From NCBI GenBank assembly GCA_002917075.1, contig NTMA01000020.1, positions 1 to 64,000 of the forward strand: a stretch of DNA of 64,000 nt. Direction: 5' to 3'. Made by a program: the position numbers and the translations under genes. Below the pieces are notes generated by a model. The model saw only the letters and a list, made by a program, of their open reading frames with translations. It was not told the DNA's origin and made no database searches. The DNA comes from Hawksworthiomyces lignivorus. Its lineage: Eukaryota; Ascomycota; Sordariomycetes; Ophiostomatales; Ophiostomataceae. Below are positions 32,773 through 43,483 of the stretch, piece by piece (positions within the stretch are counted from its first letter, which is position 1; the number at the start of each line of letters is the position of its first letter).

Positions 32773-33283
32773 GTTTAAAAAAAAAAAAGATTCTCTATCG
32801 TGAAGGACGGGAGAAGAAGGCAACTTTGGGCTTGCACAAGTTGAGGGCCTTGTTTGAGCTTAATCCCAAACGACGAGAGATGGAAGCTGGCCAGTGCGGC
32901 TTTTCGGGCTACGCGATTGACCCCAACCGGAGCGGGGTAGAAAAACATCATTCTACGGCATCCATAGCCTATGGTGCGAAGACCATAGCCGAAAGGAGTG
33001 TTGCAGCTAGCGCTAACGGTAATGAAACCAGCAACCGCCGTGAAAGCAAAGCGGAGGTGGAAGACGTCAGGAGTGGGGCGGTTGGATCTGCCCCGGCGTT
33101 TTGGAAGATGTCGTCGCGATTTCTGGCATGGGATGCTATGGCTATATTTATTGACTTGAAGAAATAGCCTCCAAAACTTCTAATCCAGTCTCAGAATAGA
33201 TTAATGCTCACAATTCCTAAAACTACAAAAGTAGATCTGATCTTACGAAAGGACACGAAAAATTCAAAAGAAGCAGCGAAAAG
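32773..33283. promoter_or_regulatory. divergent promoter between SDR 2 and the GST-like gene
   Basis: Contains CCGGAGCGGGG (32928-32938) inside an inverted ACCCC...GGGGT, then TCCATAGCCTATGG (32961-32974) and ACCATAGCCGA (32982-32992). These mirror the elements before the monooxygenase. The open frame that runs through part of this stretch is judged non-coding. Confidence 0.5.
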
Positions 33284-34133
33284 ATGGCGAGTCCGCAATT
33301 TACCTTATACTCCACGGTTATTGGCCCGAATGGTTCGTCTTCCCGAATGGAACAATTATTTCCAGGCCAGTAACTCATAGTTTAGGATGGAAAGTAGCGA
33401 TGGTCCTCGCGGAACTGGGATTGACCTATAATACCATATACCCTGATTTTTCGAAGAGTAAGCAGCAAAGTTCTAAACTCGAAATTCTGTTCGGCGTATG
33501 TTGTTTCTCACATTACAGGGTAGATGAGCAGAAGAGCCCGGCCTTCACAAGGCTAAATCCCAACGGAAGAATTCCCGTCATCATTGACCACAATAACAAT
33601 GATTTCACTTTATGGTAGCAGAGAACTTGAGTTCATAATTTATACGCGCCAAGAATCACCAGCAGCTAACGTCTTCTCCAAGGGAGTCCAATGCAATTAT
33701 CGAATATCTCGTTGCCAAGTATGACACAGCCCATTCTATTTCTTTCGAAGACTTCGAAAATCAACAATACCTGAAGCAATGGTTGTATTTTCAAGCCTCC
33801 GGACAGGGGCCATACTATGGCCAAGCCGTGTGGTTTATCAAGAATCCTAGTGGCGAGCCAAAGGAAGTTGTTGAGCGGTACCAGAATGAGACGCGGCGTG
33901 TTCTCAGGGTCTTAGATGGCGTCCTTGCCAAAAGAGAGTGGTTGGTTGGTGACAAGATGTCAGTTGCAGATATTTCTTTTTTGCAGTGGAACACGAGCGC
34001 CGATCGCATCATCGTCGGCAGTGACTTCATCGACAACGAGACTCCGCACGTCCGCAAGTGGATGAATGCCATGATCGCCAGACCAGCCATTGCCTCAGTA
34101 ATGAAGGAAAGGGCGCAGTTACTGTCATCATAG
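33284..34133 (+). CDS. glutathione S-transferase-like protein (URE2/GstA type), possibly damaged
   Basis: Exons 33284-33332, 33386-33614 and 33683-34133 give a 242-residue frame: [20 protein letters not shown], then [16 protein letters not shown] (the cis-Pro and glutathione-binding region), [15 protein letters not shown], and a helical C-terminal domain with [15 protein letters not shown]. This is the fungal Ure2-like GST class, which conjugates or reduces electrophiles. Compared with the family, about 20 extra residues ([16 protein letters not shown]...) sit after DFSK. They look like a retained intron with donor GTAAGC at 33458 and acceptor CAG at 33516-33518, but splicing it (61 nt) shifts the frame to an immediate TAG. 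One missing G at the donor would explain it. So the gene is either read through, mis-sequenced or newly inactivated. Confidence 0.75.
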
Positions 34134-34676
34134 CCCACCCAGACGCTATAATTCTGTTTTAGATTTTATTAAACAAATGGCTTCGGGGTAGAATCTCTGT
34201 AATTTGACAGTATGAATCAAGAACAGCGCACTACCAGCGATCCACTAACAACGCTATTTGGGTTTTTTTTTTTTTTTTTTTTTTTTTGGTATTCTATCTG
34301 CAAACATCCTAGTAGAAATTCCCTCTTTGCGGAATAGTTCGCGAGACTGCACCGAGGATGACATTTAACGAGATCCACTTGTGTCCTATTTCTCGCTTTT
34401 GCTTTCCCCGGGTTTTTGATGTTGGAGAAGGAATTACGTCTGTGATTGGCCTGGTGTTCAACCTCGCTAAGCCAACTCCACAGCAATAGGCGTCTTCTCC
34501 AATTTCTGCCCATCCCCCCCTCCCCAACATACAACGGCCACCATTTATAATTTTACTATGTCCCCTGCTTTTGGCGCCAGTCACGCAGAAAAGAAAATTT
34601 TCGTGCAGACAAAGCATCGTGCTACAACTACTTCCCCCCCTTTCCCTAACAAAAAAAATAAAAAATAATAATAAAA
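34134..34676. promoter_or_regulatory. promoter region of the Zn2Cys6 regulator, with poly(T) tract
   Basis: A 25-base T run lies at 34263-34287, and an A-rich stretch ends right before the ATG at 34677. No clear match to the motif of the other cluster promoters. Confidence 0.4.
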
Positions 34677-37062
34677 ATGCAAAATAATACCGGTGCAGCC
34701 AAGAAAACACGGAGCCGACTGGCTTGCCAAAGATGTCACAACCGCCGCGTCCGCTGTGACGCTTCTACTTGGGGTCCTCCATGTTCGCATTGTGTCGCTA
34801 GCAATCTGGCAGAATCATGCCGACTTATAGAATCACGGAGGATTCGCGGCGAGCGTGGAAGGTTCTCATCTAGGGCCACAAACGTTACAAGCACATCTAC
34901 GGAGGTACAGCTTTCTCCGGAAACCGCGACAACATCTTCAGCTGTAGCCCCCGAAAGAGACAATAGCCAAAGAGAAGTGGTGCCGCCGGCAACTGACACG
35001 ACGGATTCCGAACCAGAGCGCCATTCAGTATCAGAGGCTGGTCAATGGAGCGATATTATCTCCAGAGATGTGCCATCTCTGCCCGATGGAAAGCGTATGA
35101 CGTATCTTGGTGAATCCTGGAACTTGTCGTACTTGATCCAATGGAAGTCCCACAGCCACCAAAAAGACGACGGCGGCGGTTCATGGTTTAATAATTCGTT
35201 ATCTTCAGAAACCAGCCGTATTTCACCAAGCCTCCATGTTGCTATGCCTCCCAATCAAGACACTCCATCGCCCCAATCTTCCAGAGCATCTGCTGTCCTC
35301 ACAGGACAGCTGCCCCTGAGCCTGCAGTCGGATTTAATTGATGCATACTTTGCATACCACCTCACGCTCTATCCTGTTATAGAAGAGAAGAAGTTTCGTA
35401 CGGATTTCGACAACAAAGTCACTTCACCCTTGCTTTTATCGGCAGTTCTCTATGCTGGCGCTATTCACGTATCCGATTCGGTAATATACCGCGCAGGCTT
35501 CGACAGCCGGCAGGATTGCCTCCGAAAGTTTTATCTCCAAGCAAAGAATATATTCTTCGAGGACGAAAATAATGTAGAACTTAACGACCAACTTTCTCGC
35601 GTGCAAGCTGCCTTTCTATTGCACCACATGTGGTTCAGCCCCAATTCGACCATGGACTGTTGGACTTGGCTGAGTCTGGCTATTCGGCTCGCCCAAAATA
35701 TGGGAATGCATCGGAGCACGTCTAAGTCGTCTCTTAAAGACGAAGATAGGAAGCTCTGGAAGCGAATTTGGTGGTCCCTTTACGTAAGTTGCCCCAACCG
35801 CGCAAAACTCTCCTACAAAAATTAATCTTTTAAAATAGTCTAGAGACACGCACCTCGCCAGTGGGGTTGGAAAACCGCTTATTATCAACGACTTGGATTG
35901 TGATGTTGAGACCTTGACCATGAATGATTTTGAATGCCACCATGGTCTTGAAATTCGCTGCTTTGCCATACAGCAAGCTAAGTTAGCAGACATATGTGTG
36001 TGATATATACGGTTTCTTTGACATGTGTGGGAAGTTAACTGTTGGCATAAGGCAAGAGAGTTATGCGAAGCCGATTTTTGCCACATTCAACAGATAACTC
36101 TCTATACAGAGAAGAAAAATCGAACCTGGCAAAATGCCTAGAGACTTGGAAGAAGGACATTCCTGAACAGCTCAAGTATCAGAGGAATTGCGATCCAGAG
36201 CGTACATCTCTTCATGCCTTGCTGTTAGAAGTATTGTATAGGTGATTTGCCATATTGCCCCCCAAAACATATAATTGTATCGGAGACTCACATGAAATAG
36301 CAATATGTTGCTTCTCATTCACCGTCCACAGTTCTTGCCTGGCAGCCCATCAGCTACTGGTGTAAGCGATGCGGCGTCCTGGAAAATCGTTTTTCACGCC
36401 GCAACTGTTATCACAGACGTAACAGAATTCATCATGAACCACAAGACTCTATATCATTGTCCGCTGTTCTAGTAAGTATTTTTGAATAACACTATTCAAT
36501 ACAACAAGCTAACAGGCTATTCAGCACATCGGCACTCTTTGGCGCCATGCTGATGCACACAATACGTGGCCATGCTGCCGAGCACAGGCTCAGGTTGTGT
36601 ATGATTGCAATGAGGACTCTAGCAGCCATGTATCCGAACGCTGAATGGGTTCGGAATGTTTTTCAAAAACTAGAGGAGAAGAAAAGAGTTAGTAGCTTCA
36701 CACCTGAAGCTATGACTAGGCCGACGGCAACCGCATTGCCACTTATATGTGGTACGGAGGAGAATGGCGAAGAACCATCTCGCCCTCTACCGATATCTTT
36801 GGCAATCCCACCTAGCGAAGGCAACTGGCAGTCATATGAGGCATCCGGTGTACTTGACGCAGAATATAATCCTGACACTTCTGTCAGGAAAGCCACTTGT
36901 GATGAAATTCGAAATTCTCTGCCCGCAGCACCGAGAGAAGCGTGGGACGGAGAATTAAACACATTTCCAGAAAATTTTATTATGGACACACTGGGATTGA
37001 GCCATCTGAACCCTGATCTGGCATATTGCTGGAATGATTTTTTTGGCTCAGTTGATACTTAA
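34677..37062 (+). CDS. Zn2Cys6 transcription factor, cutinase-factor-like
   Basis: Five exons: 34677-35783, 35839-35995, 36052-36241, 36301-36471, 36525-37062; 720 residues with phases that fit. The DNA-binding cluster is CQRCHNRRVRC, DASTWGPPCSHC, then C (C-x2-C-x6-C-x8-C-x2-C-x8-C) at about 17-48, followed by a basic Arg-rich stretch. The fungal-specific regulatory domain starts around residue 215 (LQSDLIDAYFAYHLTLYPVI) and includes RLAQNMGMHRS and LWKRIWWSLY, wording typical of cutinase transcription factor 1 relatives. It lies at the end of the monooxygenase cluster and is the obvious candidate regulator of it, an inference from position plus CGG-containing sites upstream of cluster genes. 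The third exon's 5' boundary is the least certain. Confidence 0.88.
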
Positions 37063-39249
37063 TTAGTGCCTGATAGACCGCGTGAGCTATAAGGGTTTTC
37101 GGTTCACTCTGCCCTTAATATATCTACATGCTTATCATATATGGTTAGAATGACAATATCGTATTATCAAATCCCGATATTAAACTTTTATTATACTCTC
37201 CAAATGTTCACACGGCTACTCTTGCACCGTGCTGGTAATCTTAGCTACAGAACCAAGGATGACTTAATATACACCCAGCCTTAAATACTTTCCCATATGG
37301 ATCTCCAAGTAGCTGACCAAGTTTTACACGTTTGCTGTTCTTTTAGAGTGGCACTATCCCCTATGAACGCCATTTATTTTGCGAATGTTTAGTCTCCACC
37401 TCTCTCGTTTTGATTCTTCTAGCATCTAGGCGACGCTTTCTCCCAACAACCAACTCAGTTCAATCACTAGTTTATATTACCTGTTCTCCCTTGGCGCTTT
37501 GTATTCCTTAACTATCTACATCCTTCTGAATGATACAGAGTGGCAATGAAAGATACAGCTTGAGAATTCCTGGCGGTACGCGAGACTGACCTGTCTAATG
37601 CAAATTAAACAAGGAAAACAATACGGAGTTAAGCCATCCGTATGGGAGATGATTTGGTCATTACTTGCCATCCCAAACCCACTACAGAGGCAACCGGCAT
37701 ATTGAAGTCTGCAATCTGGCCAAATATAAAAGGTATGAGCAATGCAGCAGGTGTTTCGGCAGTCTACCAGTCTTACTGAAAATGCCAGCATATGGTATGG
37801 AAGTTGAATGGGGTGTACAGGCCATAACGTGTATACGAATGTGCTGCCATTGAGTGTGCTGTCCCTAGGCATCTTTAGCTCAATTACTTGTGCTTAATGC
37901 TTTTAGTTTTGAAGCTTAACATTTTCGATATAGAGTAATCTTTAGGATGGTCCACATATGTTGGTTTGATCCTCCTTCCCGTGATTTTATGTCTTAGGCT
38001 GCCAGCATCCATTGGTCATATTAGCCAGTATAGGTGGGCTTATTTACTCATCATCAGCATGAAGGATTCTTTCTCAGACGTTAGCACTAGTAACTGTCTC
38101 ATGGTTTTGGCAGCAGAGACGGCTGGACTTTTGATTCCGAAAATCTGCCAGACGCACTAACTGCTTCGCCAATATTCATGGCTCTTGGTTCCTCGATCCA
38201 CCAGAGACGTATCCCAACCCCTGATCATTGAACAAAACAAGATGAAACAACCAATTCTTCAGAGAGTATTTTAAAAATTCTTCGCGTGCATAGGTCTGCG
38301 TAGCTCGTGTAGTAGAAAATAATCACAACTCTGTCGATACTTAAATTCCAATACATTTTATATATTCTGAGAGGCGAAGCACCAGCGACGGTTCGCCAAC
38401 CGCTATCCCCAGCGGACCACTGATGAAACGATCAAAGGCCACAAATAATTCACCGAAGTTGAAAGCAGCCTGCCAAGCTAGGTCCGCACCGGAAACATTG
38501 ACCTCTACGCTCACCTCTATCAAATACCACTCGATCTAGGCTTCCTTCATGTGTGCCTGAAGAGATGTGGAAGAAACACACAAACATATACCACCCTACT
38601 GTACTAGCACTACAAGAAACCACCGGTGTGACCTGGACTCCGGAAGATCTGAAGTGCTGCCCAATCACAGGGAAGCTGGAGTCCTGCCTCGTGTGATGAT
38701 GGCTAAAACGGAGTGGGTGTATACCACGATAATGACTGGCAGGTTGATTGGAACATGCCTCTAGCGCAGCAGCTATAATAACAATTGTTCATCATTACTT
38801 CTTTAACTATCTAACTTTCTACTGCAACTGAAAGAATTGATTTGCTTTGTATAATGCTAGTTCACAAACTTGATCGGTGCAATTTCCAGCCGTAACTCCT
38901 ACTCTAGCCACTCGTGGTGTCTCTTGGGATCTAGTAGGGATCCTACCTATTTTCGTTAGAATATTCAATGGCACACGCTAACAATTATTACCTTGTTATA
39001 AAGTAACAGACTGCACCTATTTCAAATGCTTCATTACAACGGTGTAGCGGAAAACAGCCACCTTGTTTAAAAAAAAAAAAGTAGTCTTCTTCAATTTTCA
39101 ATGTTAAACACTTGTACGCTCCGTGAAAGTAGGAGCGGAAATGTGAATGTAAACACCCTATGGTCTTTAGAGTCCTCTTAGCTTTTCTTGTTGATTGCTC
39201 TGCTATGTACGGTATCATCTAACACCCCTCCTCCCTCTTTTTTTGGGGG
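37063..39249. other. gene-free AT-rich stretch
   Basis: About 2.2 kb with only short frames. I see no family features, RNA gene or intact repeat. Confidence 0.5.
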
Positions 39250-39500
39250 GGTGTGGGGGGGGACTGGCTCGTCCTTTCTGGCAGTCATATTTGTACGTCA
39301 TACCGAGCGTCCCGGATACGCGTCGAGCTCGGCAGGAGGATGTGATTCAGGCATGAACAGTGTGCCAGGTCCCGGACTGGGGCTGAGCGAGTACGTATGG
39401 TATTTCGCAGCAGCTTCCTGCTGGCTGGGCTCAAGCTCGTACAGCGTCTTGCTCGGGCTGAGCTCCACCGGCTGATCTTGTGCCGCTGGCAGCGCAACGT
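39250..39500 (-). pseudogene. possible C-terminal coding remnant, unknown family
   Basis: The minus strand reads QPVELSPSKTLYELEPSQQE and continues with LSPSPGPGTLFMPE and HPPAELDAYPGR before a stop. This Pro/Ser-rich composition resembles cytoplasmic tails of fungal membrane proteins. No upstream body is found, so it is treated as a fragment. Confidence 0.3.
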
Positions 39501-39689
39501 GTCAAGCCAGTTTGAGTAGAGCTATTGATTAGGAGAGGCCAAAAGGATATCCTAGAGTCCTAGAGGGAGTCAGGGCGAGGAGCCCTCTCTATATAGTGCT
39601 ATATACAGTGTATCACCACGGTATTCAAGTGATAGGCATACGGTATCAACCTACAGGCATGGTATTATACAAGCACTGCTCAACACAAC

Positions 39690-39922
39690 ATGCCCATCAC
39701 TACCACGCCTCTACTGCCCAACAGCAGTGCGCCCATCATCCTCGACAGTGGCTCCAGCTTCCTATACTGCCGACGCCCTTCCCGGCCGCGCTGGCCGAAG
39801 CCATGGGTAGCAAATACGTCAACGACACTTATGTCGTCGTCGACTACGCCTGGCTGGACGCCTCGGGCACGCTCAACTTCACCTTTGGCACGGCGGTCGA
39901 TGCCCTAACCCATGCCCTATAG
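39690..39922 (+). pseudogene. aspartic protease fragment (A1 family)
   Basis: PIILDSGSSFLY (39733-39768) carries the DSGS active-site motif of the second lobe. After a frame change the sequence continues LPTPFPAALAEAMGSKYVND then TYVVVDYAWLDASGTLNFTFG. Both lobes' remaining parts are absent. An isolated, GC-rich fragment in AT-rich surroundings. Confidence 0.65.
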
Positions 39923-40164
39923 TAATATATAAATGGATCTTTAGGTAATTAATTCAACATCTAGCCAACCAAATGGTCTATAGGCTTTAAATCAGTACTA
40001 GTGAGGAGAGAATTTCCTGCTTCTCACAGTCCTACCGAGCTCAGCCACTACTACTAGGCCTCTGGCTCGTCGTAGTACGCCACAAAACGCCTAGCGCTCT
40101 TGTCTAGATCCGCGACCCATGGTTGGGTATGTGCAGGTGCGCTTCCCCCTCTTCTCTATTCTAT

Positions 40165-40968
40165 TTATTCCTCCAGCCAAGGTGCCGTCTGCCACTCCGG
40201 GGTGATCCAGCCCTCCGTCGTCTCCTCGCCGTTCGGTGGCAGAGCGATGTGCGGCCGAAGCTCCTTCCACAAGATCTGGTAGGCCTCGCCGCCCAGGTGC
40301 AGGCCGTCCGTGAGGAGCTTCTCCAGGTAGCCCTGCCGGCTGCTGGCGTTCAGCTCGTCGCCAAGCAGGATGCCCTCGGTCGCGTCCCAACCGGGCGTCC
40401 GCTCAATAGCGTAGTTCGTCAGCTCTGTCCATAAGTCCACGAGCACAGCATTAGGCACGGCCTGCGCCACGCGGCGTGCGGCCTCGGCGTACTGGGCAGT
40501 GACGTGCGCCTGGCGGGTGGTCGCGAGCAGGCCTTCCTCGCGCTCCAGCTGTCCGCGCCGGATGCCGTTGAGCGGCGGTGGGGTGATGACGATGATCTTG
40601 GGCTTATGGGCCTGGATATTGGGATGGGTGACGATCTTGGCTAGATTAGCTTCGTACTCATCGAGGGGTACGTGCTGGCTCGGCTTCATGTGCTGCAGGG
40701 CGGCGTCGTTGGCGCCCAGCAGAACGACCAAATACGCCAACTTAGGTGTATAGGGGGAGGGTGCGGACGGCAGCTCGGGAAAAAGGCTAGGCAGCGCCCG
40801 GAGCGCCTGGGAGGTGTTGTAGCCGGAAAGGCCGCGGTTGACAACGTCAAACCGGCGGAGGCAGTACCACTGAATGGCCGCCTGTAAGGAAAAGCCGTCC
40901 AGGGTATCGGCTGCCCCCTTGAAGAGCGAGTCACCAAAGAGGACAACCTGAGGGTAAGGAGCAGCCAT
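40165..40968 (-). CDS. GDSL/SGNH esterase, isoamyl-acetate-hydrolase (IAH1)-like
   Basis: Single exon, 267 residues. Block I FGDSL at 11-15 with nucleophile Ser14, block II GLSGYNT (46-52), block III GAND (85-88) and block V DGLHLGG with Asp221 and His224 give the complete SGNH set. The order and the NRGLSGYNTSQAL stretch match the yeast Iah1 type that cleaves small acetate esters. No signal peptide, so intracellular. Its neighbours to the right are carbohydrate genes, so deacetylation of released sugars is conceivable but unproven. The opposite strand also has long open frames here because of GC-rich codon use; those are not genes. Confidence 0.92.
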   Translation of the reverse strand: MAAPYPQVVLFGDSLFKGAADTLDGFSLQAAIQWYCLRRFDVVNRGLSGYNTSQALRALPSLFPELPSAPSPYTPKLAYLVVLLGANDAALQHMKPSQHVPLDEYEANLAKIVTHPNIQAHKPKIIVITPPPLNGIRRGQLEREEGLLATTRQAHVTAQYAEAARRVAQAVPNAVLVDLWTELTNYAIERTPGWDATEGILLGDELNASSRQGYLEKLLTDGLHLGGEAYQILWKELRPHIALPPNGEETTEGWITPEWQTAPWLEE

Positions 40969-41851
40969 GTTGTGTGGGTGGTAAGGTGCTAAGGAGTTGT
41001 GAGTTTAAGTTCTGCCACGACTTTAAGGAGAGGCGAAGGGAAGCTTGTCACCAGAGAGGTAGTAGGAGGATAAAACGATAAACGACTAGAGAAGTCAAAT
41101 ACTAGGAGCTGAGGCAGATCTTTTAAACTGCCTCGTATTATACAACTATTATTAGATTCACGAAGGCCTTTATGCTCCCGTAGGGGCGTTAAATATGGTC
41201 GTCCAATGTGGATCCTAGTGCAATTTCCGCACTTGCCATATAAGTTTGGTGGCAGAAGTGGACAACAACAGATCCTGACGCTACATTAAATCTAACCCGG
41301 CAGCTTTTCCGCCCCCATTTGGGTTAATGCACGCACCCATGCTTCTGTGTAACTACCCATTCTGGGCACTCTGTTGGAACATCCTGCTGGAATTCACCGA
41401 CACGGGACCGCGTGGTCCGGCTCACCTACATACGCAACCACTAATTGGAACATACAATCAGCAATTTGGTCCGCCGAGAGGAAAGCCATAGAGTGCGACT
41501 GCGGTGGATTCCGGACAGGTAGGAATGGTCAGCAGCGAGGCCTACTGCAGAAAACGCTTCATCAAAACGACAACAGTTGTCCGTGACACTATAGCCAAGC
41601 ATGGCAGATCATACGTCAAACCATACTGTAGCGTCCTCGCGCAATTAGTATGAAAGCCAAAACTCGAATTTCTGTATCTTGCTGCATACAAACTAAGCCA
41701 CCTCCCATGGGTCTACGAGCAGGTATGGTACCCGCGACACAGAATCCGCACTTCGCTACATACAGTTAATGGATACCTGCAACTATGAATTGTGTACCTG
41801 GATGCACAAGTCCCTTCCACCACTGCTCGCAGGTTGTGCTCGCGCTCGCAC
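40969..41851. other. intergenic: esterase promoter and unassigned sequence
   Basis: The left part is the promoter side of the esterase. No gene or repeat recognised in the remainder. Confidence 0.45.
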
Positions 41852-43483
41852 TCACTCAAGATGCTCCGCCGCGGCCTTGGCTTCTATCTGCACCTCCGGG
41901 CTGATCTCGTACTCGGCAAATTTGTTGGCGGGAATCCTCTTGTTGAAGAGGATGTCGAGCTCCTCGTAGGTGCGGCCCTTACATTCGGGCAGACGGAAGT
42001 ACGCCCAGAGGGCCGTCAGCATGCAGAAGCCGCTGGCAAGGAAGGCGGTCTTGCCCTTCCAGTTGCCCGCCGTGGGGTTGAGGCAGTAGGGGGCGACTGT
42101 CAGGCTGACAATGTTGGCGACGTTGTAGGCATTGCGGGCGAGGGCGATGGTCTTGGAGCGCAGCCTGGTCGACGACGTCTCGCCAACGATAATGAAGGAA
42201 GCGGGGCCGAGGCTCATCTCGTAGGCGCTGAACCAGACGAGGAAAAAGGTAGACGAGGCGTACCCGATGGCGGCAGTCTGGGCGGGCACGGCGAGGAAGC
42301 CGATGATGAGCATCATGGCGGCCATGAAGATGGCTCCCCAGATGAAGATGGGGCGGCGGCCGTGGCGCGCGGTGATAAAGGTCGAGAGGACGTTACAGAC
42401 AAGGTGCAGGCACGACTGGCCGACGGTCATCTTGTAGGCGGCAGCGGTGGGCAGGCCGGCCTGCTCGAAGAAGTAGACGGCGTAGGAGACGATGGCGAAG
42501 CCGACGAGCACCTGGCAGACCCAGGCGACGCAGGAAATCTCGGTGCGCCAGAGGTTGTCGCCGCGGAAGCAGTCGGCGTACGACTCGCCCTCGGCGAGGC
42601 TGCGCTCGAGCTCGGTCGTCTCGACCATGAGGGCGATGGCGGCCTTGGTCTCTTCGGGGCTGGCCGAGGACAGCCGCTTGAACGACTTCTCCGCCTCCTG
42701 CAGGCGGTTCTGGCGCACAAGCCACCAGGGCGACTCGGGGCAGAAGAGTACCAGCGGCACGATGATCAACGGCCAGACCCATTGCACGGCGACAGGGATG
42801 CGCCAGGCCCACTGGTTGCTCCTGCTGTTGAGCCCGTCGAGGATGCCGTTGGAGACGAGCTGGCCGGTGCCCCAGCAGATGACGACAAAGGTCTCGAGGT
42901 AGGCGCGCAGGGCGACAGGCGCCACCTCCGAGGCGTACGCCGGGCCCATGGTGGTAAACACACCCCAGGCCAGGCCGCAGAGCAGCTCGCCGGCAAAGAG
43001 CACCCGAACGTTGGGCGCAAAGAAAATGATAAAGATACAGCCGACCAGCCAGGTCATGGAGCCCACCAGCACCTTCTTGTGACCGAAGCGCTCCGTCAGC
43101 TGGCCATTGATGAAGATGCCAAAGATGCTGCCCAGAGTGCTCGCCAGCCCGAGGGCCGTCTGCCACTTCGCCTGTACCTGGTAGGAGCCCGGCTTGCCGG
43201 CTACCTCGACACCAAAGCGCTGCTGGAAGGCCGGGTAGCCCATAAAAGAGCCGATCAGCGCCGTGTCGTAGCCATCCATAATGATCACCAGCGAGATCAC
43301 GCACGACCAGAAGATGGCCTTGGGATACAGTCGCACCGCTTCCAGCAGGCTCATCGACTTCTCCACAGCTGCGGCATGGCTAGCCTCGGCGCCCAGACTA
43401 GACCACCACGGTTGTACACCGCGTGGCTCGTCTGCCACAGGTTGTTCCACATTGGTGGACGTTTCAGTCGTCTTTTCTGCCAT
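41852..43483 (-). CDS. MFS sugar transporter, alpha-glucoside/maltose permease-like
   Basis: Single exon, 543 residues, twelve predicted membrane spans. Sugar-porter motifs are clear: MDGYDTALIGSF in span 1, ERFGHKK after span 2, PESPWWLVRQNR at the end of the first half, RHGRRPIFIWG in the second half, and PECKGRTYEELD near the C-terminus. The MDGYDTAL and PESPWWLV wording matches the MAL-type alpha-glucoside:proton symporters of the fungal plasma membrane rather than hexose carriers. It lies between an esterase and a GH79 glycosidase, fitting uptake of released oligosaccharides. An opposite-strand open frame of similar length is an artefact of GC-rich third positions. Confidence 0.94.
   Translation of the reverse strand: MAEKTTETSTNVEQPVADEPRGVQPWWSSLGAEASHAAAVEKSMSLLEAVRLYPKAIFWSCVISLVIIMDGYDTALIGSFMGYPAFQQRFGVEVAGKPGSYQVQAKWQTALGLASTLGSIFGIFINGQLTERFGHKKVLVGSMTWLVGCIFIIFFAPNVRVLFAGELLCGLAWGVFTTMGPAYASEVAPVALRAYLETFVVICWGTGQLVSNGILDGLNSRSNQWAWRIPVAVQWVWPLIIVPLVLFCPESPWWLVRQNRLQEAEKSFKRLSSASPEETKAAIALMVETTELERSLAEGESYADCFRGDNLWRTEISCVAWVCQVLVGFAIVSYAVYFFEQAGLPTAAAYKMTVGQSCLHLVCNVLSTFITARHGRRPIFIWGAIFMAAMMLIIGFLAVPAQTAAIGYASSTFFLVWFSAYEMSLGPASFIIVGETSSTRLRSKTIALARNAYNVANIVSLTVAPYCLNPTAGNWKGKTAFLASGFCMLTALWAYFRLPECKGRTYEELDILFNKRIPANKFAEYEISPEVQIEAKAAAEHLE

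Noticed and set aside
32826..33167. Plus-strand open frame of 113 codons between SDR 2 and GST
   Set aside because: Lies in the divergent promoter and contains the shared regulatory elements; no family features.
34263..34287. 25-base T tract as a possible retroposon tail
   Set aside because: No retroelement sequence or target-site duplication is seen around it; a simple homopolymer is the better reading.
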